A program made the translations under genes and the position numbers. The notes beneath the pieces are model-generated. The model was not told the DNA's origin. It was given only the letters and a program-made list of their open reading frames with translations, and did not search any database. Of a stretch of 64,000 bases of DNA, positions 45,988-57,800 are shown piece by piece. Source of the DNA: Dromiciops gliroides (Eukaryota > Chordata > Mammalia > Microbiotheria > Microbiotheriidae). Numbering within the stretch: position 1 is the first letter of the stretch; each line of letters starts with the position of its first letter. The DNA lies in NCBI RefSeq assembly GCF_019393635.1, contig NC_057867.1:62503492-62567491 (forward strand), in the 5' to 3' direction.

Positions 45988-46009
45988 TATATCCTGTTTT
46001 GTTCAGATA

Positions 46010-47320
46010 CTAGTTTCTGTTATCCAGATGATTTTGGGAGAGGGGGTGTTGATCATTCATGCTTTCTCCTGCTGGCCCAGTAATTTGGTTTTCAGAAGGT
46101 CCACAGAGCAGTCATATTTCTCTGTCTGCTTCTTCTTAGTGAAATGAAGCATTAACCGCCAGTGTCAGTTTTTCCTCAGTTTCATGATTCAGGTCTTAAT
46201 TTTCTTTGTGTGTATTGGGGGTGGGGGGAGACACCCGAATGCGCATCTCGAGTCTCATTCCTGGCTTGAAGCAATGTGTGATATTCTCCTCATTAAAATG
46301 TGCATTACAAGCTCACTCCAAACAAATGCAATTTAAATTTTTCTAAGGCTGGCCTGTAAACTTGCATCTAATCTGAAAGAAAACAGGTGGTCAGAGGAGC
46401 CTCTCTGAAATTCCCACTAAGGTATTTACGGCATTTACACATGAATTCCATGCAAATTGGAAAATGACAAAACCGAAGAGAGAAAGAAGTGAAAGACTTA
46501 CATGAAAAGCACCAAAGAGCCCTCCTAAAGCTTGACTGTTTATTAGGTAGCTTCTTGTACTTCACAAGTCACTAGGGAAACTTGGGGAGGATTACCGCTA
46601 AAGCCTGAGGTCACAAGAGGCCTCTCCCCCCCCCCTTGCATCCATGTTATGTGAGTGTGCCAGGGCTAGACAAGCTATCTTGGCTTCTTATTCAATTACC
46701 TTTGGGAGAAATCATTTTAGCAAACTCTGAAACTTAATATATATTATGAGCTGGACCTGAGAGAAGGCTGATTTGTCATGCTGGTGAGTTGAGACCACAC
46801 TGAAGCGACACTTTCCCTTGATCATAAACTATAAGATTACTCTGATGAATGTTACATATTGTATGCCGGAAACTTGCCAGAACACACTCGCCTGTTACAC
46901 TTATGCTAACATTTTTCTGGGAATAATGGGAAATCAAGAACATTTTTAAAGTATTTTTAATGTTTGGCTTTTAACTCCTTTGTCAGAGGTGGAAATCAGG
47001 TTTTTATTGGCTTTGCAAAAGCCCCCATGCCTTTCATTTAAATAATTTATATAAGAAAACTGGCATCATTTAACTGGCAAAGGCATTTTTTTGGAAAAGT
47101 ATTTCAATATTATTTTAAAAACAGATTGGCAATTGCATAGCAAGTGAATATGGATAGTAAACATTTCTTATGTTTTTTATTTGAATGAGATTCACTAATT
47201 TTATGCCATTATTAATGTTGGTTTTTTCCTTTTTTTCAAAAAGTGTATTTCTAGCTTAGTTTGTGTTTCTGAGATCTTGAACCTCTACAAGGCATTATAC
47301 TTGTTTCTGATGCTTCTGTT
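46010..47320. other. Repeat-free block in MTM1 intron 2
   Basis: About 1.3 kb with no recognisable transposon, unusual in this window. 46240-46560 in particular has mixed composition with homeobox-like TAAT/ATTA and octamer-like strings (atgcaatttaaattt; catgcaaattgg, which contains ATGCAAAT). No open frame of note. It may be a conserved non-coding element; this is inference from composition and absence of repeats. Confidence 0.4.
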
Positions 47321-47329
47321 TTATTTCAG

Positions 47330-47402
47330 AGCTCAAGAGATGGATTCACTCGAGACCTCTGTGAAGAAATTCCTCGACTTCCAGGAGAAACTAGAATTAC
47401 GG
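47330..47402 (+). CDS. MTM1: MTM1 exon 3
   Basis: 73 nt, as in human (c.64-136). The acceptor is ttctgttttatttcag (ends 47329) and the donor gtgagg starts at 47403. It reads in phase from exon 2: SSRDGFTRDLCEEIPRLPGE then TRIT, against human [20 protein letters not shown] then TLIT (from memory). The RLPGE block is where the GRAM domain begins. It ends with one base of the next codon (phase 1), which exon 4 completes to Asp. Confidence 0.96.
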
Positions 47403-48000
47403 GTGAGGATTGTTAGAAATTGATGAGTTGTCCAGAAATATCAGATGGCTCTGATCACTTAGGTCTTATTTTCTAAAGACTAAATTTAGACGAATAGGGC
47501 ACTTTTATTCAAGGCTGTTATTTCTTTCATTGGCTCTTCGATGTTTTGCTATTTCAGGAGCTTTGTGTTTACCTTCATTTGTAATTGCTCTTTTTCTCTG
47601 CCAAAGATGGGATTGTTTAGTAAATTTGGTATTTATCTCTAGAATTTCCTTCTCAGAGCTAAAAACCATGTATATAGCAGGTCCAACATAATATTAAGTT
47701 ATTCAGCCTTCAGATTTTAAAATATAATTTTTAAACTTAGAATAGTGAATATAGCTATATTAATTGTAAATACTGATTTACAAATGATTAAAATAACAAT
47801 CTAATAACTTAGACATGATCTCTTATTAACCCTAAAATTAGAAAGTCCAGCAGCTAAGTAGCATTGGAAAACCCTGCTAGGTTTATAAGTTGACAAATTA
47901 TATTTTGAAACTGTCCTGGTTGGAAATAATTTTCCAGATAAGATGTTGGTTATCATTAGTTTATTTTTTTCATGATAATTCAGCTTTAAAAGGATGCTAC

Positions 48001-48168
48001 TGGAGCAGCTAGGTGGCGCAGCGGATAGAGCACTGGCCCTGGATTCAGGAGGACCTGAGTTCAAATCCAGCCTCAGACACTTAACACTTACTAGCTGTGT
48101 GACCCTGGGCAAGTCACTTAACCCCGATTGCCTCACCAAAAAAAAAAAAAAAAAAGAAAGAAAGAAAA
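48001..48168 (+). mobile_element. Short marsupial SINE in intron 3
   Basis: Near-consensus copy with an A-rich (gaaa) tail. Perfect 13-bp duplication aaaaggatgctac at 47988-48000 and 48169-48181. The rest of intron 3 (47403-48000 and 48182-49739) shows no recognised element. Confidence 0.96.
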
Positions 48169-49642
48169 AAAAGGATGCTACCTTCTTTGTATTGGTCACA
48201 TCATTCGAATATGAGATTACAGGACTATCTATGAGCTTTATCTGAGCCAAGAACTGATACCATAGGGTTTCAATTCTTATAATATTCCTGTATCAGTTTC
48301 ATACTCAATCCTATGACATCCTGTGTACTTACTAATTGTAGAAAGCTGTAGGAGGCATTTTTCCCTACTCAGAACTCTTTTGCTAGGGTACTTTTTCTTT
48401 ATTTTTAAAAAGAAATACTGCTTTTGTTTTTTAATATTACTTGCTGTCCACTAATGCCACCCCCACCCCCATCTGTCTGATCAGAGATGATTTACTGTAC
48501 TCCAAAGGACTTTTTTGTATCACATGTGCTAGGTTGTTCTGGTAACTTTTTTAACCCAGAAGCAGTAGTATGTTTCTAATTCTTAGTGTTCTACAAGAGA
48601 AGAGCCTTGTTGGAGGGAAAGCAAGGATACTGAGGCATAAATTCGAAATAATGTATCGTGTCTCATTGCAAAGCATGTTAAGTCAACAAGTCCAATCAAT
48701 CTGTATTGGGTCTAGGCAGTCTGCTGAGAAACATTTTATAATATGCAGACAGTGTAGGAATTGTGTACTTACTCTTGAGGACATGTACTCATTCTCTTTT
48801 AAACCCAATACCACTCAGTACTGAAAACAAAACTCGTTAAGCATTGCTGGGGGGAGGGGACAGCAGTAATTGTGGACATGAAGTCTGAATTGCTTACCAT
48901 ACACGGTACTAATGAGGTCAAGGTTACACAATTGGGCCCTCTGTGGACCATTAACTTGGCACATTGGATAAGTGTTAGTCTGAGGCTGTAGGCCATACAT
49001 GCAGAATCTCATGCTTGCAAGGTTGTATTTTTGACCCTAAAGGGAACTAGGTGGAAAGTGTGCAACTTGCCTTCTGGGAGAAAAGCACCACAAAATCTAT
49101 ATCTAACTCATTGTCCTTGTCCCAAGTAAAAGAATACACAACCATTAACACCATATATAGAAGGCAGGACCTTAATCTTGGTAAGACTTCAAGGTTGTCA
49201 TTTAGGTTACTGAGAAGTAGTAGTTATTACTGGTTTTGTACTTGAGCAGAAAAAGGATATCAATTATAAAAAATGAAAAGTGGTTAAGTAATTCAAGTTA
49301 TTCCATAAATACATTCAGCCTTCTAATTTGGTTTTTCCTTATGCTTCATCCTACCACAGACTCAGTCACTATCTTCTGTTGTCTTTTTAGTACTTAAATA
49401 TTTGAGCTTAAACTTAACTGAACCTTTCTCTAGAGTCTTCAAGGGAAGAATGGATTAGGAACATTTGGCAGACTTCCTTTTCCTAGGTATCCATTAATTA
49501 CCAGAAACCACCATTGTAATACTTGTGTGTCTTAAACCAGAATACTTAGATTCTTCCTTGCCTCAGGTGTCATGATCACTGTGGGAAAGCTCAGTGAGCC
49601 ATTCCTTCTACCCTGGTTGTGTCACATACTGATTTACTCTAA

Positions 49643-49846
<204 letters not shown>

Positions 49847-50376
49847 TAATAGCTTAAAGATGACTATGAATGATTAAAGATTATAAACTGTCTTTAATTT
49901 TCTTTTCTCATTAAGTTCACTGTGGGTCAGATATGTATGCTACCCATTATATTGACTACTCAAGTAGCAATGACTGGATTTATATAAAACAGTATGGAAC
50001 CTGAAACCTTTACATGTAGGGAATATCAGAAGACATTTTGATGTTCATAGGGGACATAGAGCAAAAAGTTTAGGATGACCTACAATAGTTCTTAACCTGG
50101 AGTCCATGAACTTGTTTTTAAATATTTTATTATTTGCCTTTGTATGTAATTTGTTTCTTTTGTAATCCTGTTTTATGCATTTATTTTATACATTTAAAAA
50201 CATTATTCTGAAGAGTTCATAGGTTTTGTCATATAGCTAAAAGACCCCATGACACCAAAAAAGCTTAAGAGCCCCAATCTACAAGATGTCAACCCTACAA
50301 AACAATAAAGTTTGTGGCAGTTTTGAGGGCTTAATTGGATCTTCACCTTGCAATTTGTCTTCTTAAAAACACTATA

Positions 50377-50533
50377 TGGGGACAGCTAGGTGGCGCAGTG
50401 GATAAAGCACCGGCCCTGGAGTCAGGAGGACGTGAGTTCAAATCCAGCCTCAGACACTTGACACTTACTAGCTGTGTGACCCTGGGCAAGTCACCTAACC
50501 CCAATTGCCTCACCCAAAAACAAACAAAAAAAC
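50377..50533 (+). mobile_element. Short marsupial SINE in intron 4
   Basis: Near-consensus copy (acagctaggtggcgcagtgg, caccggccctggagtc) with a caaacaaaaaaac tail; short flanking repeat cactatat on both sides. Confidence 0.92.
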
Positions 50534-50984
50534 CCCCACTATATAACCAGGATGACTGGTTTTAGCATAGTGTTTCCAATTTTTATTGTGCCATTGAAAA
50601 TTTGTAAATTTCCCAATCTGCCATTGAATACCAGAGAAAATCTCATAGTCACTGCTGAAAATTGGTATGGTGGGAGGAGGTAAAGACCTTTAGGGAAAAA
50701 TACATTTGGCCAATGATGGTAAAAGAAAAAAGAGGAAAAAAAGAGAGGAGAAGGGTGGTGGTCATTTTGACAGCACCTTGTAGATGTTATAGATTGCCTT
50801 GCCCAAAGCAAATGGAAGGCAGTAGGGATATAGTGATGGGAAATTACAGGGCAGAGCAGGGATGATGTGTGCCATCTTGTCAGGAGTGGTCCTAGCAGCA
50901 GGCTATGAATGAGAAGAGCAGCCAGAGCAGTGGGGAAATTCTGACCTGCTACTGACATGCTAGTTCTTCAGGACAACAGTAGCC

Positions 50985-51830
50985 TCTTTTTAAAGAAAAT
51001 TTTAAAGTTTTCATTGTTTTTTGGTACATTATCCACAATTCTGAATATATCCCCCTTTCCCCTACCCAGTGAATGATCAGCCTTTGTAACAAGAATAAGG
51101 GGGGGGTGAAGCAATTTAAGAAAACGAACCCCTTTATCAACTAAATCTGACAGTATATGCAATATTCCACACCCATAGTCTCCTATCCCTGCAAAGAACA
51201 AAGGGAGGGCCACTTTTGATTTCTTCTTTGGGGACACATTTGGTCATTATTTCACAGCATTCAGTTTGGAGGTTTGTTTCTTCTTTTCATGTACATTGTT
51301 GTAGTTGTTTATATTGTATTCCTGGATCTGCTTACTTCACTTTACATTAGTTCATAGAAGTCCTCCCATGTTCCTCCAAATTCTTACATAGTCATTTCTT
51401 TTTTTTGTGAGGCAATGAGGGTTAAGTGACTTGCCCAGGGTCACACAGCTAGTAAGTGTCAAGTGTCTGAGGCTGGATTTGAACTCAGGTCCTCTTGAAT
51501 CCAGAGTCAGTGCTTTATCCACTGTACCACCTAGCTGCCTCCATAGTCATTTTTTAAAGCACCATGACAATTCTATTCGATTCATTTATCACAATTTTGT
51601 CAGCCATTCCCCAGTTGAGGGGCATCTCCTTTGTTCTGATTCCTTCCTACCACAAAAAGTGCTGCTATAAATGTTTGAATATATGTGGGGCCTTTCTTTA
51701 AACCCTCTTCTTGGGGTATGTACCTAGCTAAGTGACATGGGGGTTCAAGGTTATGGCTTGGCTCTTTTTTCTTTATGTAAAGCTCATTGTCAGATTGTTG
51801 GCCAATATGGCTGCCCAAATGGAAGCAGAC
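50985..51830 (-). mobile_element. L1 3' end, minus strand, carrying a SINE
   Basis: The same 3' UTR type as 41225 ('cacacccatagtctcctatc', 'ccctgcaaagaacaaaggga'), followed by ORF2 C-terminal text ('agccattccccagttgaggg'). A SINE interrupts it at 51398. Confidence 0.8.
51398..51541 (-). mobile_element. Short marsupial SINE, minus strand
   Basis: Perfect 11-bp duplication catagtcattt at 51387-51397 and 51542-51552. Inserted in the L1 at 50985. Confidence 0.95.
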
Positions 51831-53015
51831 TGCCTACCACCCACCTACCTACTCCAGCAAAAACCTGAAATTTGCTGAATGACACCCACAAAATTCACTG
51901 AAAAACAACGGTAAGATTATTCTTCACCTAAAACTGCACAGAAAGTCAGCCAGAAGCCCAGTAAGGCCAGTGCCAGCACATGCAAACAAGCCTATAACTT
52001 CCCAAGTGCACCTAGGCCAGATAAAAGTGTAGCTTGCAGGGCTCTGTATCTGGAAGCAGCAAGAGTGGAAGACTCCCCCAAGAAAGCTCTAAGGTGGGGA
52101 CTTTGGTAGCCTTGGGGAATGGCAGAGATCAGTGTGAGATGGTAATTCTCAAGACAGACCACATGCCCAGGGACACTCCAGTGGTCTTAGCATTCTGTCT
52201 TAAGACTCATAGTTGACGCTCAAGGCCTAATACTCTGAACCTGATATTCTGACTTCTAATTCCTGACCTCATGAATTAGAATTCAGTGTAGGAACCCAGG
52301 TCACCCAGAGTGAGCCCAAGAAGGGAGGATCACCTCCCCAAAAGCATAGCAGGAGGCAGAGCCTGTCCGTGGCACAAAGGTCCAGTTTAAGAACCAAGAT
52401 GAGAAAGATGAATAAACCAAAGAAGATGCTAACATGTATTTTAAAAATTATTACAGATCTAGGTATTTCTTAGAAAGGAGAAAATATCTCTATGACTAAA
52501 AGCAAAGACTCAAAGAAAAAAATGGATTTTCTACAAGTACCACATGAATATTTAGAGAAAATAAAACAAAAGATAAATGAAATAAAACCTCTAGAAGAAA
52601 GAAATGTAAAGAGAATGAATAGAAGAGAAAGTGGTAAACCTTCTCCAAGTAATAGACTCCCTGAAAACTAGAATAGACCAAATAGAAATCAATGATTCCA
52701 TGAAACAGCAAGAAATATTACAATATCAAAAGACTGCAAAAATGGAAGAAATATCATCTGATCTCAAAAATGACTAACCTGGAAAACAAATCAAGGAGGT
52801 ATAATTTAAGAATTATTAGACTCGGTGGGCAGCTAGGTGGTACAGTAGATAAGGCATAGTCCCTGGATTCAGGAGGACCTGAATTCAAATCTGGCCTCAG
52901 ACACTTGACACTTAATAGCTGTGTGACCCTGGGCGAGTCACTTAACCCTCATTGCCTCACCCCCCAAAAATTATTAGACTCCTTGAAAACTGTGCTGTTG
53001 TTGTTTTTTAATCTT
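51830..53015 (+). mobile_element. HAL1/L1-ORF1-like element, copy 1
   Basis: Starts after an 'atatggctgcccaaatgg' 5' end typical of L1-like elements, and at 52420-53000 holds purine-rich ORF1-like sequence ('atgattccatgaaacagcaa', 'aacaaatcaaggaggtataa'), a coiled-coil-type ORF1 without any ORF2 sequence after it. Frames are broken. The name HAL1 (half-L1) is inference from the layout. Interrupted by the SINE at 52825. Confidence 0.55.
52825..52967 (+). mobile_element. Short marsupial SINE
   Basis: Perfect 13-bp duplication aattattagactc at 52812-52824 and 52968-52980. Inserted in HAL1-like copy 1. Confidence 0.95.
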
Positions 53016-53017
53016 AG

Positions 53018-54645
53018 AAGACTAGCAAAGATGGCAAAGCAGGATGAAGGAGTATGACTCAGCTTCCATCCCTTTTCCCCTACCCCAACCCCATCCCACT
53101 ACAACAGTACTAATCAGGAAATGCATGAAAGAATTAACAAGAAGTCATTTTCCTGGCTTAGATGTATCAAGACAGAGTTCTATGGAGATTGGAGACTGGG
53201 TTTCTAGGAGGGTAGTTCTTTCCCTGTGCTGTAAGGCTCCATGCCCAAGAATAAAACTGGGGCCTGCAACTGTGCATTAAGGTAAGGAAGAGTATTGGGT
53301 CTATCATGGATGGGCAGGGAGTAGGAACAGCTGTCAATTGGCCACACTTTCACTTGTACCTTAGAGCTGGGTCACAGATGTTTTATCATTGAGGCAGTGA
53401 CCTTCATCTAAGAATGGTGACCTGGCCAAGCAGCTGTCATGGCCGTGAGACTATGTATTGAGCAAGGAGTAGGAACAGAAGTGAGCAGCAGCTGGGTGGC
53501 TCTGATCCAGTCCCCAGCTCTGTCTGAAATATGCAGCTGAGTAACCAGTGCAGGGAGCTCAGACCAAAGGGAAATATGCAGTTCTGCTCTGCTCTATAGA
53601 GCCTTCCAATTAGCTGACAGAGGCTGGAATCAGGATATGCAGTCTATTGGAGCTCCAACCAGGGACAAGACCATAGCTATGCTTCCTAGACCAAAACCAA
53701 GATCAGGAGCTTGCAAAGCTAAGATCTGGGGAGCGATGTTCATATTTTGCCTTTCAATCAGACTGCTTTGGGTGCACTGAAAGCTTGCAGGCCACCAGTT
53801 TGAACTTATACTGATATCCATGAAGAACATAGCACTCCATACCCAGAGAATACAGCAGTAGGACCCAAGAGAATATAACACAGGACCAAATAGGGGCCAG
53901 ATGCTCCTTCCAGAAGCATGCAGAGCCTGGCCATAACACAAAGTCCAAATCTGATATGTAAAACTGGAAAAAAATGCTTCCCACCATAAAGAGCTATTAT
54001 GGTAACAGGGACTCCTAAGACATAAACTAAAAGAAGAGAATGACTCGCAAAACATCTGTAAACAGAGCCTCAAAACACAATTTGGCAACAAATTCAGTTA
54101 GTCTTCCCAGGAGAAATGAAGCAAGAGGTGTTTTTTAAGAGTTAAAAATGGTTTTATAAATTAAATCAGAATATTAGAGGATCAAGAACTAGAAAAGAAT
54201 TGGAGGCTGTGGAGAAAAGACTTGGAAGGAGAATCAACAGCTTAGCTAGCACAAGAGGTACAAAATCTTGCCCAAACAACAGATTCCTTGAACACTAGAA
54301 TAGTCAAATAAAATTGAAAGACTGAATAAAAATAGAAGAAATTTTAAGGTTTTATATGAAAAATAACTAAACTGTAAAACAGATCAAGGAGAGATAATGT
54401 TTAATCACTAGACTGCCTGAAAACCATGACCAAAAAAAGAGCCTGAACATGAGATTTCAAGAAATCTTGAAAGAAAATCGCCTACATCTATTGGAGTAAG
54501 AGGACAAAGTAAAGGTAGAAAGAATCTACTGGTCACTAAGAAACCCAAAAAGGAAAACTTAGCACAGTTCCTGGAACATAGTAAGTGCCTAATAAATGCT
54601 TGTTCACTTGAAAACAGAGGACTTCCAAGCATTTCTCCCAATTAC
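53018..54645 (+). mobile_element. HAL1/L1-ORF1-like element, copy 2
   Basis: Its 5' end 'gactagcaaagatggcaaag' resembles an L1-type 'aagatggc' start, and at 54200-54540 it repeats ORF1-like blocks of copy 1 ('aacagatcaaggagagataa', 'ctgcctgaaaaccatgacca', 'agcctgaacatgagatttca'). A short MIR/L2-like end (cttagcacagttcctgg…aataaatgcttg) sits at 54555-54605. The element appears to resume at 60789 after the inserted SINE and L1. The 153-codon minus-strand frame at 53630-54091 has no recognisable domain and I reject it as a gene. Confidence 0.55.
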
Positions 54646-54796
54646 TTTTTTTTTTTTTTGGTGAGACAATCGGGATTAAGTGACTTGCCCAGGGTCACAC
54701 AGCTAGTAAGTGTTAAGTGTCTGAGGGCAGATTTGAACTCAGGTCCTCCTGAATCTAGGGCCAGTGCTTTATCCACTGCACCACCTAGCTGCCCCC
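54646..54796 (-). mobile_element. Short marsupial SINE, minus strand
   Basis: Full-length reverse copy. ttccaagcatttct occurs at 54623-54636 and again at 54797-54810; on the left, nine extra bases (cccaattac) separate it from the T-run, probably untemplated or transduced tail sequence. Confidence 0.92.
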
Positions 54797-54810
54797 TTCC
54801 AAGCATTTCT

Positions 54811-57800
54811 TTTTTTTAAGTATTTTATTATTTTCCAGTTACATGTAGAAATAGTTTTCAACATTTGTTTATATAAGATTTCCAATTTCAAATTTTTCTC
54901 CCTCTCCCCTCCCCTAGATAGCAGGTAATCTGATATAGGTTATATATACATAATAACATTAAACATATTTCTGCATTAGTCATGTTATAAGAGAAGAATC
55001 AGAGCAAAAAGGAAAAACCTCAAAACAGAAAACCAACAGCACCAAAAACAAAAGAAATAGTATGGTCCAATCAGCATCCATATTCCACAGTTCCTTTTTT
55101 TTTTCTGGATTTGGAGAGCCTTTTCCATCATGAGTCCTTTGGAACTTTCTTGTACCATTGGATTGGTGAGAAGAATCTAATCTATCACATTTGATCAACA
55201 CGTAATGTTGATGATACTATGTATAATGTTCTTCTGGTTATGCTCATCTCACTCATCATCAGTTTATGCAAGTCCTTCCAGATTTCTCTGAACTCCTGCT
55301 CATCATTTCTTACAGCACAATAGGATTTGATTACATTCATATACCACAACTTGTTCAGCCATTCCCCAATTAATTGATGGACATCCCCTCAATTTCCAAT
55401 TCCTTGCCACCACAAAAAGAGCAGCTATAAATATTTTTGTGCATGTGGGTCCTTTTTCCTTTTTTATGATCTCTTTGGGAAAAAAGACCCAAAAGTGGTA
55501 TTGCTGGGTCAAAGGGTATGCACAGCTTTATAGCCCTTTGGGCATAATTCCAAATTGCTCTCCAGAATGGTTGGATCAGTTCACAGCTCCACCAACAATG
55601 CATTAGTGTTCCAATTTTTCCACAGTTTCTCCAACATTCATTATTTTCCTTTTTTGTCATATTAGCCGATCTGATATGTGTCAGGTGGTACCTCAGAGTT
55701 GTTTTAATTTGCATCTCTCTAATCAATAGTGATTGAGATCATTTTTTCATATGGCAATAGATATCTTGGATTTCTTCATCAGAAAACTGCCTGTTCATAT
55801 CCTTTGACCATTTCTCAATTGGGGAATGAATGACTTGAATTCTTATAAATTTGGTTTAGTTCCCTATGTATTTTAGAAATGAGGCCTTCATCAGAAGTAC
55901 TGGCCATAAAAATTGTTTCCCAGCTTTCTGCATCCCTTCTAATTTTGGATGCATTGCTTCTGTTTGTACAAAAACTTTTTAATTTAATGTAATCAAAATC
56001 ATCCATTTTGCATTTCATAATATTCTCTATCTCCTGTTTGGTCATAAACTGCTCTCCTTTCCAAAGATCTGAAAGGTAGACTATTCCTTCTCCTAATTTA
56101 CCTATGGTATCACCTCTTATGTCTAAATCATATACCCATTTTGACCTTATTTTAGTATAAGGTGTCAGATGTTGATCTATGCCTAGTTTCTGCCATACTA
56201 TCTTCCAGTTTTCCCAGCAGTTTTTGTCAAATACTGAATTCCTATCCCAGAAGCTGGGATCTTTGGGTTTATCAAACAGTACATTACTAATGTCTTTTAC
56301 TACTGTGTCTTCTGTGCCTAGCCTATTCCATTGGTCCTCCACTCCATTTCTTAGCCAGTACCAGATAGTTTTGATGACTGCCGCTTTATAGTAGAGCTCC
56401 ATATTTGATACAGCTAACCCACCTTCCAGTGCATTTTTTTTCATTATTTCCCTTGATATTCTTGACTTTTTGTTTTTCCAGATGAATTTTGTTGTTATTT
56501 TTTCTAGCTCTATAAAATCATTTTTAGGTAGTCTAATTGGTATTGCACTGAATAAGTACATTAATTTAGGTAGAATTGTCATTTTTATTATATTAGCTCA
56601 GCCTATCCATGAGCAATTAATCTTTCCAGTTATTTAGATCTGATTTGATTTGTGTGAAAAGTGTTTTGTAATTGTGTTCATAGAGTTCCTGGATTTGTCT
56701 TGGCAAGTAGACTCCCAAGTATTTTATATTATCTACCCTTACTTTAAATGGAATTTCTTTCTCTATCTCTTGCTGCTGGATTTTGTTGGTCATGTATAGA
56801 AATGCTGATGATTTATGTGGATTTATTTTATATCCTGCTACTTTGCTTAAGTTGTTAATTGTTTCAAGTAATTTTTGAGTTGATTCTCTAAGTATACCAT
56901 CATATCATCTGCAAAGAGTGATAGTTTTGTTTCCTCCTTACCTATTCTAATTCCTTTAATTCCTTTTTCTTCTCTGATTCCTAAAGCTAACATTTCTACT
57001 GCAATATTAAATAATAGAGGTGATAATGGACATCCCTGTTTCACCCCTGATCTTATTGGGAAGGCCTCTAGCTTATCTCCATTACATATAATACTTGCTG
57101 ATGGTTTTAGGTAGATACTGCTTATTATTTTAAGGAAAGCTCTACATATTCCTAAGCTCTCTAGTGTTTTTATTAGGAATGGGTGCTGTATTTTGTCAAA
57201 AGCTTTCTCTGCATCTATTGAGATAATCATATGATTTTGGTTAGTTTTCTTATCGATGTGCTTGATTATGTTAATAGTTTTCCTGATGTTGAACCAGCCC
57301 TTCATTCCTAGTATAAATCCCACCTGGTCGTAGTGTATTATCCTGGTGATCACTTGCTGTAATCTTAATTTAAGATTTTAGCATCAATATTTATTAGGGA
57401 AATTGGTCTATAATTTTCTTTCTCTGTTTTTGCTCTGCCTGGTTTGGGTATCACCACCATTTTTGTGTCATAAAACAAATTTGGTAGAAGTCCTTCTTCA
57501 CCTGTTTTTCCAAATAATTTGTATGATACTGGAATTAATTTAAATGTTTGGTAGAATTCACCTGTAAACCCATCTGGCCCTGGGGATTTTTTCTTAGGGA
57601 GTTCATTAATGGCTTGTTCAATTTCTTTTTCTGACATGGGCTTATTTAAGGATTTTGTTTCCTCTTCAGTTAACCTGGGCAGTTTATATTTTTGTAAATA
57701 TTTATCCATTTCATTTAGATTGTTAAATTTATTGGCATACAGTTGGGAAAAATAGTTCCTAATTATTGCTTTAATTTCTACTTCATTGGTGGTAAGATCA

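Noticed and set aside
53630-54091. 153-codon minus-strand open frame
   Set aside because: Antisense to the HAL1-like element, with no recognisable domain.
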